In this document: piece by piece, positions 1 to 9,136 of the stretch
How positions within the stretch are numbered: position 1 is the first letter of the stretch
Layout of the letters: each line of letters begins with the position of its first letter
Assembly: GCA_027620655.1 (NCBI GenBank)
Contig: JAQCDS010000004.1
Location: forward strand, 1 to 64,000
Reading direction: 5' to 3'
DNA from: Bacteroidota bacterium
GTDB taxonomy: Bacteria > Bacteroidota > Bacteroidia > Flavobacteriales > Flavobacteriaceae
DNA length: 64,000 nt
Program-made: the position numbers and the translations under genes
The notes under the pieces: model-generated
The model's input: the letters and a program-made list of their open reading frames with translations, nothing else
Told to the model about the DNA's origin: nothing
Databases searched by the model: none

Positions 1-68
1 CGTTCGTCTATCGGCTAGGACGCCAGGTTTTCATCCTGGTAAGAGGGGTTCGATTCCCCTACGGGCTA
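1..68 (+). tRNA. tRNA-Glu (anticodon TTC), 5' end cut by the window
   Basis: A cloverleaf can be folded: D arm, anticodon stem CCAGG/CCTGG around loop TTTTCAT (anticodon TTC), T arm with GGTTCGATTCC, and acceptor 3' strand ACGGGCT with discriminator A at 68. Only the last three bases (CGT) of the 5' acceptor strand are in the window, so about four bases are missing. CCA is not encoded. It lies 29 bases before rpsT. Confidence 0.95.
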
Positions 69-97
69 CAAATAAAAAGTTTAATAATTAGAACATT

Positions 98-349
98 ATG
101 GCAAATCATAAGTCCGCATTAAAAAGAATTAGAAGTAACAACGCGAAGCGTATTCTAAACAAGTATCAGCATAAAACAACTCGTAATGCGATCAAAAACT
201 TACGTGAGTTGACCGATAAGAAGAAAGCTGAAAAAGCGTTTCCTTCTGTGGCGTCTATGATTGATAAATTGGCCAAAAGAAACATTATTCATAACAATAA
301 AGCAGCAAATTTAAAATCTAAATTGGCAAGCCATATCGCACAGCTATAA
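98..349 (+). CDS. rpsT: 30S ribosomal protein S20
   Basis: This 83-residue, Lys/Arg-rich, all-helical protein is the primary 16S rRNA-binding protein S20 of the small ribosomal subunit. The start MANHKSALKRIRSN and the length are typical of the family, and the ATG is the only sensible start. It follows tRNA-Glu directly and could be co-transcribed with it. A strong hairpin terminator at 371-403 separates it from the convergent rho gene. Nothing unusual was seen. Confidence 0.97.
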   Translation: MANHKSALKRIRSNNAKRILNKYQHKTTRNAIKNLRELTDKKKAEKAFPSVASMIDKLAKRNIIHNNKAANLKSKLASHIAQL

Positions 350-370
350 TTGTTTTAAACTTATTTTAAA

Positions 371-403
371 AAAGGCCTTTCATGTTTGAAAGGCCTTTTT
401 TTA
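371..403. terminator. Bidirectional rho-independent terminator between rpsT and rho
   Basis: An inverted repeat with arms containing AAAGGCCTTTCA and TTGAAAGGCCTTT is flanked by A and T runs, so it can terminate rpsT on the plus strand and rho on the minus strand. Confidence 0.9.
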
Positions 404-418
404 TGGATTTAGTGTTGA

Positions 419-1975
419 TTATCCATTCATGGAAATCAAAAACTCTTCGTTGTTACGAGTTTGTTTAAAACGCTCATTGATAAATTCCATGGCTTCTACA
501 GGGTTCATGTCCGCCAAGTATTTACGCATCACCCACATTCGTTGTATGGTTTTTTCGTCCAACAACAAGTCGTCGCGTCGTGTGCTTGAAGACGTCAGGT
601 CAATTGCAGGGAAAATACGGCGGTTGGAGATTTTACGATCCAACTGCAGTTCCATGTTTCCAGTTCCTTTAAATTCTTCAAAAATAACCTCGTCCATTTT
701 AGAACCTGTTTCCGTTAGTGCGGTAGCAATAATGGACAACGAGCCCCCATTTTCAATTTTTCTAGCGGCACCAAAAAAGCGTTTGGGTTTGTGTAAGGCA
801 TTAGCATCAACACCACCACTTAATATTTTTCCAGAAGCGGGTTGTACGGTGTTGTAGGCACGGGCCAAACGTGTAATAGAATCCAAAAGAATCACCACAT
901 CATAGCCACATTCTACCAATCGTTTTGCTTTTTCCAACACAATATTGGCGATTTTGACGTGTTCATGCGCTTCTTTGTCAAAAGTAGAAGCAATCACTTC
1001 CCCTTGTACGTTACGTTGCATATCGGTAACTTCCTCGGGACGTTCGTCAATGAGAAGAATCATTTGATACACCTCTGGATGATTGGCGGCAATGGCATTA
1101 GCCACATCTTTCAAGAGCATGGTTTTACCCGTTTTAGGTTGCGAAACAATCATACCACGCTGGCCTTTTCCAATAGGCGAAAACAAATCCATAATTCGAG
1201 TTGAAATGGTGCTTTGTTTTTCTGCAATATTAAATTTTTCTTTAGGGAAAAGCGGTGTCAAGTGCTCAAATGCTACGCGATCGCGCACTACTTGTGGGTC
1301 TAATCCATTGATTTTGCTCACTCTAATAAGAGGGAAATATTTTTCGCCTTCTTTCGGAGGGCGTACATGACCTAGTACTGTATCCCCATTTTTTAATCCA
1401 AATAAACGAATTTGAGATTGTGATACATAAATATCATCTGGAGATGACAAATAGTTGTAGTCTGAAGACCTCAAAAACCCATAGCCATCGGACATTACGT
1501 CTAAAACGCCTTCACTTTCTATAATCGCATCAAATTCAAAGTCTGGTTCTTTATAACGGTTTCTATTGTCCTTGTTACCGTTATTTTCTTTGCTTTGCTG
1601 GTTGTTATTGTTTTTGTGATTTTGCCCGTTATTATGTTTTTGTTGCTTCTGCTGTTTTGGCTTGTTTTGTTGCTCATTTGCAGTAGCATTTTCGTTTGCA
1701 TTGGACGAGTTTTTCTGATTTTTGTCTTGAGCGCGGTCAGAATTATCATTTTGTTGCTGATTTTGCGCAGGTTTTTGGATACGCTCACGTTTTTGTTTTT
1801 GAGGTCTTTTTGGCTCTTCCTTTGCTTCAGAGGTTGGATTGGCCGCCTGAACATCCAAAATTTGATAAATCAGGTCTAATTTTTTTAAGCTTCTGAATTT
1901 TGGGACATTTAAATTTTTTGCAATTTCCTGTAATTCAGGGAGTTTTTTCTCTTTTAATTGTGAAATTTCAAACAT
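419..1975 (-). CDS. rho: Transcription termination factor Rho with long disordered insert
   Basis: Rho is the hexameric RNA helicase that terminates transcription. The 518-residue protein has an N-terminal Rho_N helix bundle (about 1-45), then a low-complexity Asn/Gln/Lys-rich stretch (about 50-150), the OSB-type RNA-binding domain, and the RecA-like ATPase with P-loop QPKTGKT, Walker [11 protein letters not shown] and the LSGG loop. E. coli Rho has about 420 residues; the extra length is the disordered insert, which is common in Bacteroidota. The start at 1975 gives the conserved [15 protein letters not shown]. It is monocistronic, convergent with rpsT, and shares its terminator. Confidence 0.96.
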   Translation of the reverse strand: MFEISQLKEKKLPELQEIAKNLNVPKFRSLKKLDLIYQILDVQAANPTSEAKEEPKRPQKQKRERIQKPAQNQQQNDNSDRAQDKNQKNSSNANENATANEQQNKPKQQKQQKHNNGQNHKNNNNQQSKENNGNKDNRNRYKEPDFEFDAIIESEGVLDVMSDGYGFLRSSDYNYLSSPDDIYVSQSQIRLFGLKNGDTVLGHVRPPKEGEKYFPLIRVSKINGLDPQVVRDRVAFEHLTPLFPKEKFNIAEKQSTISTRIMDLFSPIGKGQRGMIVSQPKTGKTMLLKDVANAIAANHPEVYQMILLIDERPEEVTDMQRNVQGEVIASTFDKEAHEHVKIANIVLEKAKRLVECGYDVVILLDSITRLARAYNTVQPASGKILSGGVDANALHKPKRFFGAARKIENGGSLSIIATALTETGSKMDEVIFEEFKGTGNMELQLDRKISNRRIFPAIDLTSSSTRRDDLLLDEKTIQRMWVMRKYLADMNPVEAMEFINERFKQTRNNEEFLISMNG

Positions 1976-2081
1976 TATTTGTTGAGTATTTAATGATATT
2001 TAAATTGGTTTTATGTTGCGGGCAACAAAGTATTGTGAGGATTATTTTAAAATGAAATAATTGTTGATAAAGTGAAAATCA

Positions 2082-2106
2082 ATGAAAGCTATAAGAGCGC
2101 TTTCAT
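2082..2106. other. Inverted repeat in the rho/DUF4293 intergenic region
   Basis: ATGAAAGC and GCTTTCAT form an 8-bp perfect inverted repeat with a 9-base loop, about 107 bases upstream of the rho start. The rest of the 224-base gap (1976-2199) is AT-rich; the DUF4293 promoter at 2174 is the only other signal seen. The role is unknown: an operator, or a leader element of rho. Confidence 0.4.
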
Positions 2107-2173
2107 ATTTATATAGTGCAATTATACAACAATATTTTTAATAAATTATTTAAAATAATAAAAAAGAAACTAC

Positions 2174-2181
2174 TACATTTG
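2174..2181 (+). promoter_or_regulatory. Probable -7 element for the DUF4293 gene
   Basis: TACATTTG matches the Bacteroidota -7 consensus TAnnTTTG and lies 18 bases before the ATG at 2200. It favours that start over the upstream TTG at 2116. No clear -33 TTG was seen. Confidence 0.5.
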
Positions 2182-2199
2182 ATTCCTCAAAAAATAATA

Positions 2200-2607
2200 A
2201 TGCTTCAAAGAATTCAAACGGTATATATTATTTTAGCGGCTCTCTGTTCGGGTGTACTCTCTTTTTTGTTGCCCCTTTGGACAAATGCTAATGACTCCTA
2301 TTATGCTATAAATTCTATTGAGTATTTCAGTCTGTTTATGGCCTCTACAGTTTTGGCTGTTGTTGCAGTATTTCAATTTAAATCACGACAAACTCAGTTT
2401 GTAGTTTGTCGCCTTAATATCATATTAAACTTAATTTTACTAGGATTGTTTGTATATCGACTTCTTAATTTACCTGGAGCATTAGAACATGCTGAGAAAG
2501 GTATTGGGTTAATTCTTCCTGTTATTTCTATCGTATTATTGGTTTTAGCCAATAAAGCCATTAAAAAGGATGAAGCACTCGTAAAATCAGTAGATCGATT
2601 GAGATAA
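2200..2607 (+). CDS. DUF4293 family membrane protein
   Basis: A 135-residue integral membrane protein of the Bacteroidota-specific DUF4293 family, function unknown. The typical start MLQRIQTVYIILAAL is present and four hydrophobic segments follow (about 7-25, 40-60, 70-92, 105-123), ending in a short charged tail. The frame is open back to 2116, but the ATG at 2200 gives the family-typical N-terminus and has a TAnnTTTG element just upstream. In many flavobacteria the gene sits next to rho, as here. It is divergent from rho and convergent with the phosphoesterase gene. Confidence 0.85.
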   Translation: MLQRIQTVYIILAALCSGVLSFLLPLWTNANDSYYAINSIEYFSLFMASTVLAVVAVFQFKSRQTQFVVCRLNIILNLILLGLFVYRLLNLPGALEHAEKGIGLILPVISIVLLVLANKAIKKDEALVKSVDRLR

Positions 2608-2640
2608 ACCTATTATCTTAGTAGTATTAGTGCGAGAAAA

Positions 2641-2668
2641 AACCCTGACTTATTCAGGGTTTTTTTGT
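2641..2668. terminator. Terminator between DUF4293 and phosphoesterase genes
   Basis: AACCCTGA and TCAGGGTT pair around a 5-base loop, followed by a T run on the plus strand and preceded by an A run that serves the minus strand. It overlaps the last codons of the convergent phosphoesterase gene. Confidence 0.85.
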
Positions 2669-3162
2669 ATTCTTCTTTCAAATTCAATAACTTCTAAATG
2701 TTGAATTTTCCCATTTGAAACTTCAAACCGAAGCATTGTTCGAACCTTATGAAAACCATGTATACCAACGGCACCAGGATTCATATGCAAGAGATTTAGT
2801 TTTTTGTCGTGCATCACTTTTAAGATGTGCGAATGTCCAGCAATAAATAAATCTGGAGGTTGTTGCTGAATTTCCTCTCGGACTATTTTAGGATACCGAT
2901 TTGGGTAGCCCCCAATGTGTGTCATCCAAACACGTACACCTTCAATTGTGAATTTTTGATGCAAGGGAAACTCTAGGCGTGCCTTTGCACTATCAATGTT
3001 TCCATATACTGCACGTAAAGGTTTCAGTTTTTTAATTGCATCAGTAACTTGTAAATCACCAATATCTCCAGCATGCCAAACTTCATCTGCTTTTTGTACA
3101 TGTTTTAAAATCTCATCCCCAATGTATCCATGGGTATCGGAAAGTAATAGTATTTTTTTCAT
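2650..3162 (-). CDS. YfcE/MJ0936-type metallophosphoesterase
   Basis: A 170-residue calcineurin-like phosphodiesterase or phosphatase, cytosolic, substrate unknown. Motifs in order: SDTHGY (D9, H11), HAGDIGD, YGNID and GHSHI, the metal ligands of the family. The frame opens six codons earlier at 3180, but the ATG at 3162 (MKKILLLSDTHGY) matches the family and a -7 element lies at 3222-3229. The last codons lie inside the terminator hairpin shared with the DUF4293 gene. It is divergent from truA. Confidence 0.9.
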   Translation of the reverse strand: MKKILLLSDTHGYIGDEILKHVQKADEVWHAGDIGDLQVTDAIKKLKPLRAVYGNIDSAKARLEFPLHQKFTIEGVRVWMTHIGGYPNRYPKIVREEIQQQPPDLFIAGHSHILKVMHDKKLNLLHMNPGAVGIHGFHKVRTMLRFEVSNGKIQHLEVIEFERRIQKNPE

Positions 3163-3202
3163 GGATTTGTTAAAACACAAAAAGGGTTTCGCTTCAAAGT
3201 CT

Positions 3203-3210
3203 TATCTTTG
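3203..3210 (+). promoter_or_regulatory. Probable -7 element for truA
   Basis: TATCTTTG fits TAnnTTTG, 29 bases before the TTG start of truA. No clear -33 element was seen. Confidence 0.5.
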
Positions 3211-3221
3211 TTTTTCAGTAA

Positions 3222-3229
3222 CAAAAGTA
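3222..3229 (-). promoter_or_regulatory. Probable -7 element for the phosphoesterase gene
   Basis: On the minus strand TACTTTTG fits TAnnTTTG, 59 bases before the ATG at 3162. It lies beside the oppositely oriented truA element, so the two promoters are back to back. Confidence 0.45.
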
Positions 3230-3239
3230 TCAAATTAGC

Positions 3240-3986
3240 TTGAGATATTTCATAGAACTTTCCTATAATGGAACCGATTATCATGGTTGGCAAGTACAGC
3301 CCAATGCTATTACAGTACAATCTGTTTTGGATAAAGCGCTATCTGTTTTGCTAAAAACACCAACCACTACAATGGGCGCAGGGCGAACTGATACTGGAGT
3401 ACATGCAGCAAAAATGGTAGCACATTTTGATTTTAATACCGCTATTGATATAGATGATTTAACTTATAAATTGAATTCTTTTTTACCGAAAGATATTGCA
3501 GTACATCATATTCAACAAGTAAAGAATGATGCTCATGCAAGATTTGATGCTACCCAAAGAACATATATTTACAAAATATCAACATTAAAAGATGTTTTTA
3601 ATGTTGACGGTGTTTATTATTACAATAAAAATTTAGACATCGACCTGATGAATAAGGCCTCAAAACTACTTTTGGAATATTCTGATTTTCAATGCTTTTC
3701 CAGAGCACACTCAGACGTAAAAACATACCTTTGCGCCATTTCCGAAGCCCATTGGACTAAAGAAAAAAACACAGTAGTGTTTAAAATAAGCGCTGATCGT
3801 TTTTTAAGAAATATGGTACGTGCTATTGTAGGAACTCTTCTCGATGTTGGAAATCATAAAACTTCGCTGGAAGAGTTTCAAAAGATTATTCAATCCAAAG
3901 ACCGTTCAAATGCAGGGGCATCAGCTCCGGCTATAGGTTTGTATTTGAGTGAAATAATTTACCCTGATTCCATTTTTCATGTCTAA
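3240..3986 (+). CDS. truA: tRNA pseudouridine(38-40) synthase TruA
   Basis: TruA isomerises uridines 38-40 in the anticodon arm of tRNAs. The 248-residue protein has the family start RYFIELSYNGTDYHGWQ, the catalytic motif GAGRTDTGVHA (nucleophile D51) and the C-terminal FLRNMVRAIVG motif. The start is a TTG: there is no ATG near the conserved N-terminus, and a -7 element lies 29 bases upstream. The 3' end overlaps the ABC exporter gene by 8 bases, so the two are probably translated together. Confidence 0.95.
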   Translation: MRYFIELSYNGTDYHGWQVQPNAITVQSVLDKALSVLLKTPTTTMGAGRTDTGVHAAKMVAHFDFNTAIDIDDLTYKLNSFLPKDIAVHHIQQVKNDAHARFDATQRTYIYKISTLKDVFNVDGVYYYNKNLDIDLMNKASKLLLEYSDFQCFSRAHSDVKTYLCAISEAHWTKEKNTVVFKISADRFLRNMVRAIVGTLLDVGNHKTSLEEFQKIIQSKDRSNAGASAPAIGLYLSEIIYPDSIFHV

Positions 3987-5751
3987 AAACAACAAGAATA
4001 TAGCTTTCGATGCACACTTGTTTGGCCGTCTTTTGGGCTATACAAAACGCTATTATATGGTCTTTATTTTTGCACTTATTACAGTTTTTGGTTTAGCAAT
4101 TTTTGGTGCTCTGCGCCCAAAAGTGTTGCAGCTTGCCATGGATCAAAACATCGAACAACAAGTACAGCCTGGATTTTTGAAATACATCATTTGGATGCTT
4201 GTTTTACTTTTTTTAGAAGTTATTTGCAACCTCTTTTTTATTTATTATGCGAGTTGGCTTGGACAATCTGTTGTCCGCGATATTAGAATCAAATTATTTA
4301 AGCAGATATTGGGCTTTAAAATGAAATATTTTGATAATTCCTCTGTTGGGGTTCTATTGACAAGAACGGTTACAGATATGGAGCGTATTGCCGATATCTT
4401 TGGTGAAGGACTTTTTATGATTTTTAGCGATATACTAAAAATGCTTGTTGTCGGTTCAGTTATGGTTTATATGAATTGGCATTTGAGTATCATTGTATTT
4501 TGTACGCTCCCCATCGTTTTAATAGCGACAAAAATTTTTCAAAAGCACATGAAAAAGGCCTTTGAAGAAGTACGAAATGAAGTTTCAAATTTGAACTCTT
4601 TTGTACAAGAACGTCTAACTGGGATGAAAATTGTTCAACTTTTTGCGCGTGAAACAATAGAATACCAGCGTTTTAAAGAAATCAATGAACGCCATAAAAA
4701 AGGCTGGATTAAAACAGTATGGTACAATTCTGTATTCTTTCCCATCGCCGAATTATTATCGTCTATCACTCTTGGAACTGTAATTTGGCTTGGCGGCTTG
4801 AATGTCATTTTTGAACAAACGGCATCTGTTGGCGATTTGGTAGCATTTATCATGATGGTCCCTATGATTTTTAGACCCTTACATCAGATTGCCAATAAAT
4901 TTAATACGCTTCAAATGGGTATGGTTGCCGCAGACCGAGTGTTTAAAATTTTAGATACAGAATCCAATATAGACGATCTTGGCGCTCAGCAACTAACAGA
5001 TTTTAAAGGAGATATTGAATTTAAAAATGTATGTTTTTCTTATGTTGAGAATGAACCCGTTTTGAAAAATATTTCATTTCAAGCAAAAGCTGGTCAAACG
5101 GTTGCAATTGTAGGTTCTACAGGGGCTGGAAAAACAACAATAATTAATCTTTTGAATCGTTTTTATGATATTGACTCTGGAGCTATTTTATTTGATAAAA
5201 CACCAATTACATCATTTTCATTACAGTCTTTGAGGAAAAATGTAGCCGTGGTACTTCAAGATGTATTTTTATTTGCTGATACTATTTTTTATAACATCAC
5301 TTTAGGTCATCCAAAATACACTCTTTCAGATGTTGAAACCGCTGCCAAAGAAATTGGAATTCATGATTTTATAATGTCGTTGCCAGGGGGATATCAATAC
5401 AATGTCAAGGAGCGTGGAACAATGCTTTCTGTTGGACAGCGCCAATTGATTTCTTTTTTGAGGGCCTATATCATCAACCCAAGACTTTTGATCCTAGACG
5501 AAGCTACTGCTTCTATTGACACTTATTCTGAGCAGTTGATTCAAGAAGCGACACGTAAAATTACCAAAGGGAGAACGTCTATAATTATTGCTCATAGGTT
5601 GGCTACCATTCAAAATGCCGATAAAATTATTGTGATGGACAAAGGTAAAATTGTAGAATTTGGCACACACAAATCGCTTCTTAAAAACAAAGACGGTGTC
5701 TATAGAGGGTTGTATGAAGCTCAATTTTTAAAAGAAAAAGAATTAAGCTAG
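3979..5751 (+). CDS. ABC exporter, fused permease-ATPase (MsbA/BmrA type)
   Basis: A 590-residue half-transporter that would work as a dimer in the inner membrane to export lipids or hydrophobic compounds; the substrate is unknown. Residues 1-320 hold six membrane helices. The nucleotide-binding domain (about 345-580) has Walker A GSTGAGKTT (from G379), signature LSVGQ (483-487), Walker B LLILDE (D507, E508) and the switch His in IIAHR. The signature has Val in place of the second Gly of LSGGQ, which is tolerated in some exporters. It overlaps truA by 8 bases and the convergent cdaA by 9 bases, with no terminator between. Confidence 0.93.
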   Translation: MSKNNKNIAFDAHLFGRLLGYTKRYYMVFIFALITVFGLAIFGALRPKVLQLAMDQNIEQQVQPGFLKYIIWMLVLLFLEVICNLFFIYYASWLGQSVVRDIRIKLFKQILGFKMKYFDNSSVGVLLTRTVTDMERIADIFGEGLFMIFSDILKMLVVGSVMVYMNWHLSIIVFCTLPIVLIATKIFQKHMKKAFEEVRNEVSNLNSFVQERLTGMKIVQLFARETIEYQRFKEINERHKKGWIKTVWYNSVFFPIAELLSSITLGTVIWLGGLNVIFEQTASVGDLVAFIMMVPMIFRPLHQIANKFNTLQMGMVAADRVFKILDTESNIDDLGAQQLTDFKGDIEFKNVCFSYVENEPVLKNISFQAKAGQTVAIVGSTGAGKTTIINLLNRFYDIDSGAILFDKTPITSFSLQSLRKNVAVVLQDVFLFADTIFYNITLGHPKYTLSDVETAAKEIGIHDFIMSLPGGYQYNVKERGTMLSVGQRQLISFLRAYIINPRLLILDEATASIDTYSEQLIQEATRKITKGRTSIIIAHRLATIQNADKIIVMDKGKIVEFGTHKSLLKNKDGVYRGLYEAQFLKEKELS

Positions 5752-6531
5752 GTCTGCCTTGAGTTTTTCTTTTAATTCTTGAGTGTTGCTAAAGATTACA
5801 AACTCGCCATTATTCAGAAAAGAAATTTGTCCAGATTCTTCACTTACAACAACAGCAATAGCGTCTGTATTTTCGGTAATTCCTATGGCTGCTCTATGAC
5901 GAAGTCCAAAACGATTGGGAATGTCTTTTTTGTTGGTTACAGGCAAAATAACACGTGTGGCTTTAATGACATTATTAGCAATGATGATAGCGCCATCGTG
6001 AAGGGGGCTATTTTTAAAAAAAATACTTTCCAAAATAGGTTGAGTCACTTTGATATTCATCTCATCTCCGGTCTCAACTAAAAAATCTAAGTTATTGTTG
6101 CGCTCAATAACTAGCAATGCACCAGTTTTTGTGCTTCCCATTTTCACACATGCATCAACAATGGTGTCTGCATTTGTGGTATTGCTACTCACAGTGTTTG
6201 ACAAAAATTTAAATTGCCCTAATATGCCACTTTTTTTGCCAAAATTTGTAGAACCAATCATCAGCAAAAACTTCCTTATTTCAGGTTGAAAGACCACAAT
6301 AAGCGCAATAATACCAACACTCATAAACCCCCCAAGAATGGTAGAAAGCATACGCATTTGAAGTGCATCAACAAGCAGGAAAAATAGGTAAAATATTACA
6401 ATTCCAATAAAAATATTTATGGCTACTGTTCCACGAATGAGTTTGTACAAATAGTATAGCAAAAGTGCCACAAGTAGAATATCAATGGCATCAAGAATAT
6501 TAAAATTAAAAAGGTCTTTATAAATTTCCAC
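5743..6531 (-). CDS. cdaA: Diadenylate cyclase CdaA (c-di-AMP synthase)
   Basis: A membrane-anchored DAC-domain enzyme that makes cyclic di-AMP from two ATP. Three N-terminal membrane helices are followed by the catalytic domain with SPLHDGA and LRHRAAIG, the two DAC motifs. The frame opens at an ATG at 6600, overlapping folP by 26 bases. A GTG at 6531 gives 262 residues (MEIYKDLFNFNILDAIDIL), closer to the usual length and free of the overlap, so I prefer it; the longer form remains possible. It lies directly downstream of folP, a common arrangement in flavobacteria. Confidence 0.92.
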   Translation of the reverse strand: MEIYKDLFNFNILDAIDILLVALLLYYLYKLIRGTVAINIFIGIVIFYLFFLLVDALQMRMLSTILGGFMSVGIIALIVVFQPEIRKFLLMIGSTNFGKKSGILGQFKFLSNTVSSNTTNADTIVDACVKMGSTKTGALLVIERNNNLDFLVETGDEMNIKVTQPILESIFFKNSPLHDGAIIIANNVIKATRVILPVTNKKDIPNRFGLRHRAAIGITENTDAIAVVVSEESGQISFLNNGEFVIFSNTQELKEKLKADLA

Positions 6532-6574
6532 TAAACTTAAAATTTGAATAAAGATACTAATATTATCGAAACCA

Positions 6575-7420
6575 TTAGAGCTGATTGAACAACTTGACAC
6601 ATTCCATGGCTTCTTTCACATCGTGAACCCTAAGAATATTTGCACCATTCATTAGCGCTACCATATTCAAGGCGGTAGTTCCATTTAGAGCTTCTTTTGG
6701 AAGACAATTCAAGGTTTTATATATCATAGATTTTCTTGAAACACCACAAAGTATAGGGCAGTTGAGATTTTGGAAAAACTCCAATTTTCCAAGCAGTTCA
6801 TAATTTTGAGATAATGATTTTGCGAATCCAAATCCAGGATCAATAACAACATCCATAATTTGATGTTGCTTTGCAAGTTGTATCCGTTCCGAAAAATAGC
6901 TAAAAATTTCAGTAACAAGATGGTCGTAATGTGTAAGGTTTTGCATGGTTTGTGGAGTTCCTCTCATATGCATCATGATATAAGGAATTCCCAATTCGCC
7001 AATGGTTTTCATCATCTGATCATCCAAATGTCCCGCAGAAATATCATTTGAAATGACAGCACCAGCATTTACACATTCACGAATAACGTTTGCTCGAAAA
7101 CTGTCTATAGAAATTAAAGCCTTTGGAAAATGTTTGAGAATGAGTTCTACAACAGGGGTAATTCTGTGGAGTTCTTCGTTTTCAGAAACAAAATCTGCGC
7201 CTGGGCGAGAACTGTATGCGCCAACATCTACGAATGTAGCCCCTTCAGAAATGAGTTTTTCAGTTTGCACTAAAATGCTTTTTGAGTCTTTAAATTGACC
7301 ACCATCATAAAAAGAATCAGGGGTGATATTTAAAATCCCCATGACTTTTGGTGTGCTCAAGTCTATGAGTTCTCCTTTGCAGTTGAGACTTAAATTTTTA
7401 TTGTTTTTTTCAGAATTCAT
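6575..7420 (-). CDS. folP: Dihydropteroate synthase
   Basis: FolP condenses p-aminobenzoate with dihydropterin pyrophosphate in folate synthesis and is the sulfonamide target. The 281-residue protein shows the family signatures in order: MGILNITPDSFYDGG, VDVGAYSSRPGA, SIDSFRA, ISNDISAG, MHMRGTPQTMQ, IDPGFGFAKS and GVSRKS. The start at 7420 follows a short charged leader; the core begins at about residue 24. It is first in a two-gene minus-strand unit with cdaA, divergent from the DUF1599 gene. Confidence 0.96.
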   Translation of the reverse strand: MNSEKNNKNLSLNCKGELIDLSTPKVMGILNITPDSFYDGGQFKDSKSILVQTEKLISEGATFVDVGAYSSRPGADFVSENEELHRITPVVELILKHFPKALISIDSFRANVIRECVNAGAVISNDISAGHLDDQMMKTIGELGIPYIMMHMRGTPQTMQNLTHYDHLVTEIFSYFSERIQLAKQHQIMDVVIDPGFGFAKSLSQNYELLGKLEFFQNLNCPILCGVSRKSMIYKTLNCLPKEALNGTTALNMVALMNGANILRVHDVKEAMECVKLFNQL

Positions 7421-7499
7421 TGCCCTTATAAAGTTTAAACCATAAATTTTGATGGTTTGAAAATTTTAAGCGAAATTTACGCAAAATTCAATCCATTTT

Positions 7500-8039
7500 A
7501 TGCAAAATACATCAAAAGAATATGATGCAATTGTTTCAAGTTGTAGAGATTTATTTTTAAAAAAAATGAAAGACTATGGTTGTGCATGGCGTATTCTAAG
7601 ACTTCCGTCACTTACGGATCAAATATTTATTAAAGCGCAACGTATACGTGGATTGCAACAAAACAAAACACAACGTGTTGATGAAGGGGTTGCAAGCGAA
7701 TTTATTGGAATCATCAATTATTGTGTCATGGCATTGATTCAAATTGATCGTGGGGTAGTAGAACAACCCGATTTGTCATTTGAAGAAACCATGGCAGACT
7801 ATGATTCGAAAGTTGCTCAAACCAAACAATTAATGATGGATAAAAATCATGATTATGGCGAAGCTTGGCGCGATATGCGAGTAAGTTCCCTTACCGATTT
7901 AATCCTTCAAAAACTATTGCGTGTAAAACAAATTGAAGATAATTCAGGCCAAACTCTTGTAAGCGAGGGAATAGATGCCAACTATCAAGATATGATTAAT
8001 TATGCCATTTTTGCGCTCATTCACTTAAACGAAAAATAA
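7500..8039 (+). CDS. DUF1599 domain protein
   Basis: A 179-residue cytosolic protein of the DUF1599 family, function not established. It is an internal duplication: residues about 8-80 and 95-170 each carry a K.MKDYG/KNHDYG motif, a W-R-(I/D)-(L/M)-R segment and an SLTDQI/SLTDLI helix. The ATG at 7500 is the natural start. Its stop overlaps the next ATG (TAATG), so it is translationally coupled to the DoxX-like gene. Placement next to folP and the DoxX-like gene is recurrent in flavobacteria. Confidence 0.88.
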   Translation: MQNTSKEYDAIVSSCRDLFLKKMKDYGCAWRILRLPSLTDQIFIKAQRIRGLQQNKTQRVDEGVASEFIGIINYCVMALIQIDRGVVEQPDLSFEETMADYDSKVAQTKQLMMDKNHDYGEAWRDMRVSSLTDLILQKLLRVKQIEDNSGQTLVSEGIDANYQDMINYAIFALIHLNEK

Positions 8040-9133
8040 TGAAAATCTTAACCCCAATTTCTAGAATATTTGTTGGAATATTGTTTATAATTTCTGGCTT
8101 TATCAAACTCAATGACCCTCTTGGGTTTTCCTACAAACTTCAAGAATATTTTAGTGCAGAGGTGCTAAACCTTCCTTTTTTGGAGCCCTATGCACTAGCA
8201 ATTTCTGTTTTTGTTGTTGTTTTTGAAGTTGTTTTAGGGGTGTTTTTGTTGATTGGTTATAAACCAAAATTCACACTTTGGAGTCTTTTGTTGATGATTG
8301 TATTCTTCACATTTTTAACGTTTTATTCCGCTTATTTTGATAAAGTGAAAGACTGTGGATGCTTTGGAGATGCTCTAAAATTAACCCCTTGGGAGAGTTT
8401 TACCAAAGATGTTGTCTTGCTTGCACTTATTCTTATCATCTTTTTTGGCAGAAAGTATATTACCCCAATTTTTAACCCAGTTGTAACCAATAGCATTGCC
8501 GCATTGAGTTTAATTTTAAGTTTAGCATTTGGATATCATGTGCTGATGCACCTTCCAAGTATAGATTTTAGAGCTTATAAAATTGGAGATAATCTCCTTC
8601 AAAATATGAGTACACCCCCCGATGCACCAAAAGCAGTTCAAGAATTTACATGGACTTTTGATGTTGATGGAGAACAACAAACCATTGTAACAGATGGTTC
8701 ATACCCAAATATTAAGGGTACTTATGTTGGTGTGGAAACAAGAATTGTTAAAGAAGGTTTTCAACCATCAATATTAGATTTTTCAATTGAATCCGAAGAC
8801 GAAGACTTTACAGAATATTACCTCAATGCAGAGCGTTTATTGATGCTTGTGTCTTATAATTTAGAAACTGCTGAAAAAGAGGGGCTTTTGAAATTAAAAG
8901 CAATTTCTGATGAAGCACTTCAAAAAGGATATACCGTTATTGGGTTAAGCGCTTCTGGAGAAGATGTCAAGAATAGAATTAAGCTAGAATACGACCTTAA
9001 ATTTGAATTTTTCATCTGTGATGAAAAAGCTTTAAAAACTGTAGTACGATCCAATCCTGGTGCTCTACAGCTCAAAAAAGGAACGGTACAACAAAAAGTG
9101 CACTGGAACGATATTGAAGATTTAGAATTATAA
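8039..9133 (+). CDS. DoxX-like membrane protein (BT_3928 family)
   Basis: A 364-residue membrane protein. Residues 1-150 form a four-helix DoxX/MauE-like bundle with a Cys pair in DCGCFGDA (about 109-116); a fifth hydrophobic segment follows near 160, then a C-terminal extracytoplasmic domain of about 190 residues. Related proteins are thought to handle membrane redox or disulfide chemistry, but the role is not proven. It is coupled to DUF1599 and is followed after 3 bases by the permease gene. A nearby TlpA-like lipoprotein fits an envelope redox theme. Confidence 0.82.
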   Translation: MKILTPISRIFVGILFIISGFIKLNDPLGFSYKLQEYFSAEVLNLPFLEPYALAISVFVVVFEVVLGVFLLIGYKPKFTLWSLLLMIVFFTFLTFYSAYFDKVKDCGCFGDALKLTPWESFTKDVVLLALILIIFFGRKYITPIFNPVVTNSIAALSLILSLAFGYHVLMHLPSIDFRAYKIGDNLLQNMSTPPDAPKAVQEFTWTFDVDGEQQTIVTDGSYPNIKGTYVGVETRIVKEGFQPSILDFSIESEDEDFTEYYLNAERLLMLVSYNLETAEKEGLLKLKAISDEALQKGYTVIGLSASGEDVKNRIKLEYDLKFEFFICDEKALKTVVRSNPGALQLKKGTVQQKVHWNDIEDLEL

Positions 9134-9136
9134 AAT

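Noticed and set aside
419-1204. Plus-strand frames opposite rho
   Set aside because: Rho motifs are complete on the minus strand; the others are antisense artefacts.
2116-2199. N-terminal extension of the DUF4293 protein
   Set aside because: The extension is AT-rich, lacks family similarity, and contains a promoter element at 2174-2181.
5425-5439. ABC signature LSVGQ as a sign of an inactive transporter
   Set aside because: Walker A, Walker B and the switch His are intact and similar variants are found in working exporters.
5743-6600. The longer 285-residue form of CdaA
   Set aside because: It needs a 26-base overlap with folP and a 23-residue leader unlike the family; the GTG at 6531 gives a normal protein. 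Kept as an alternative.
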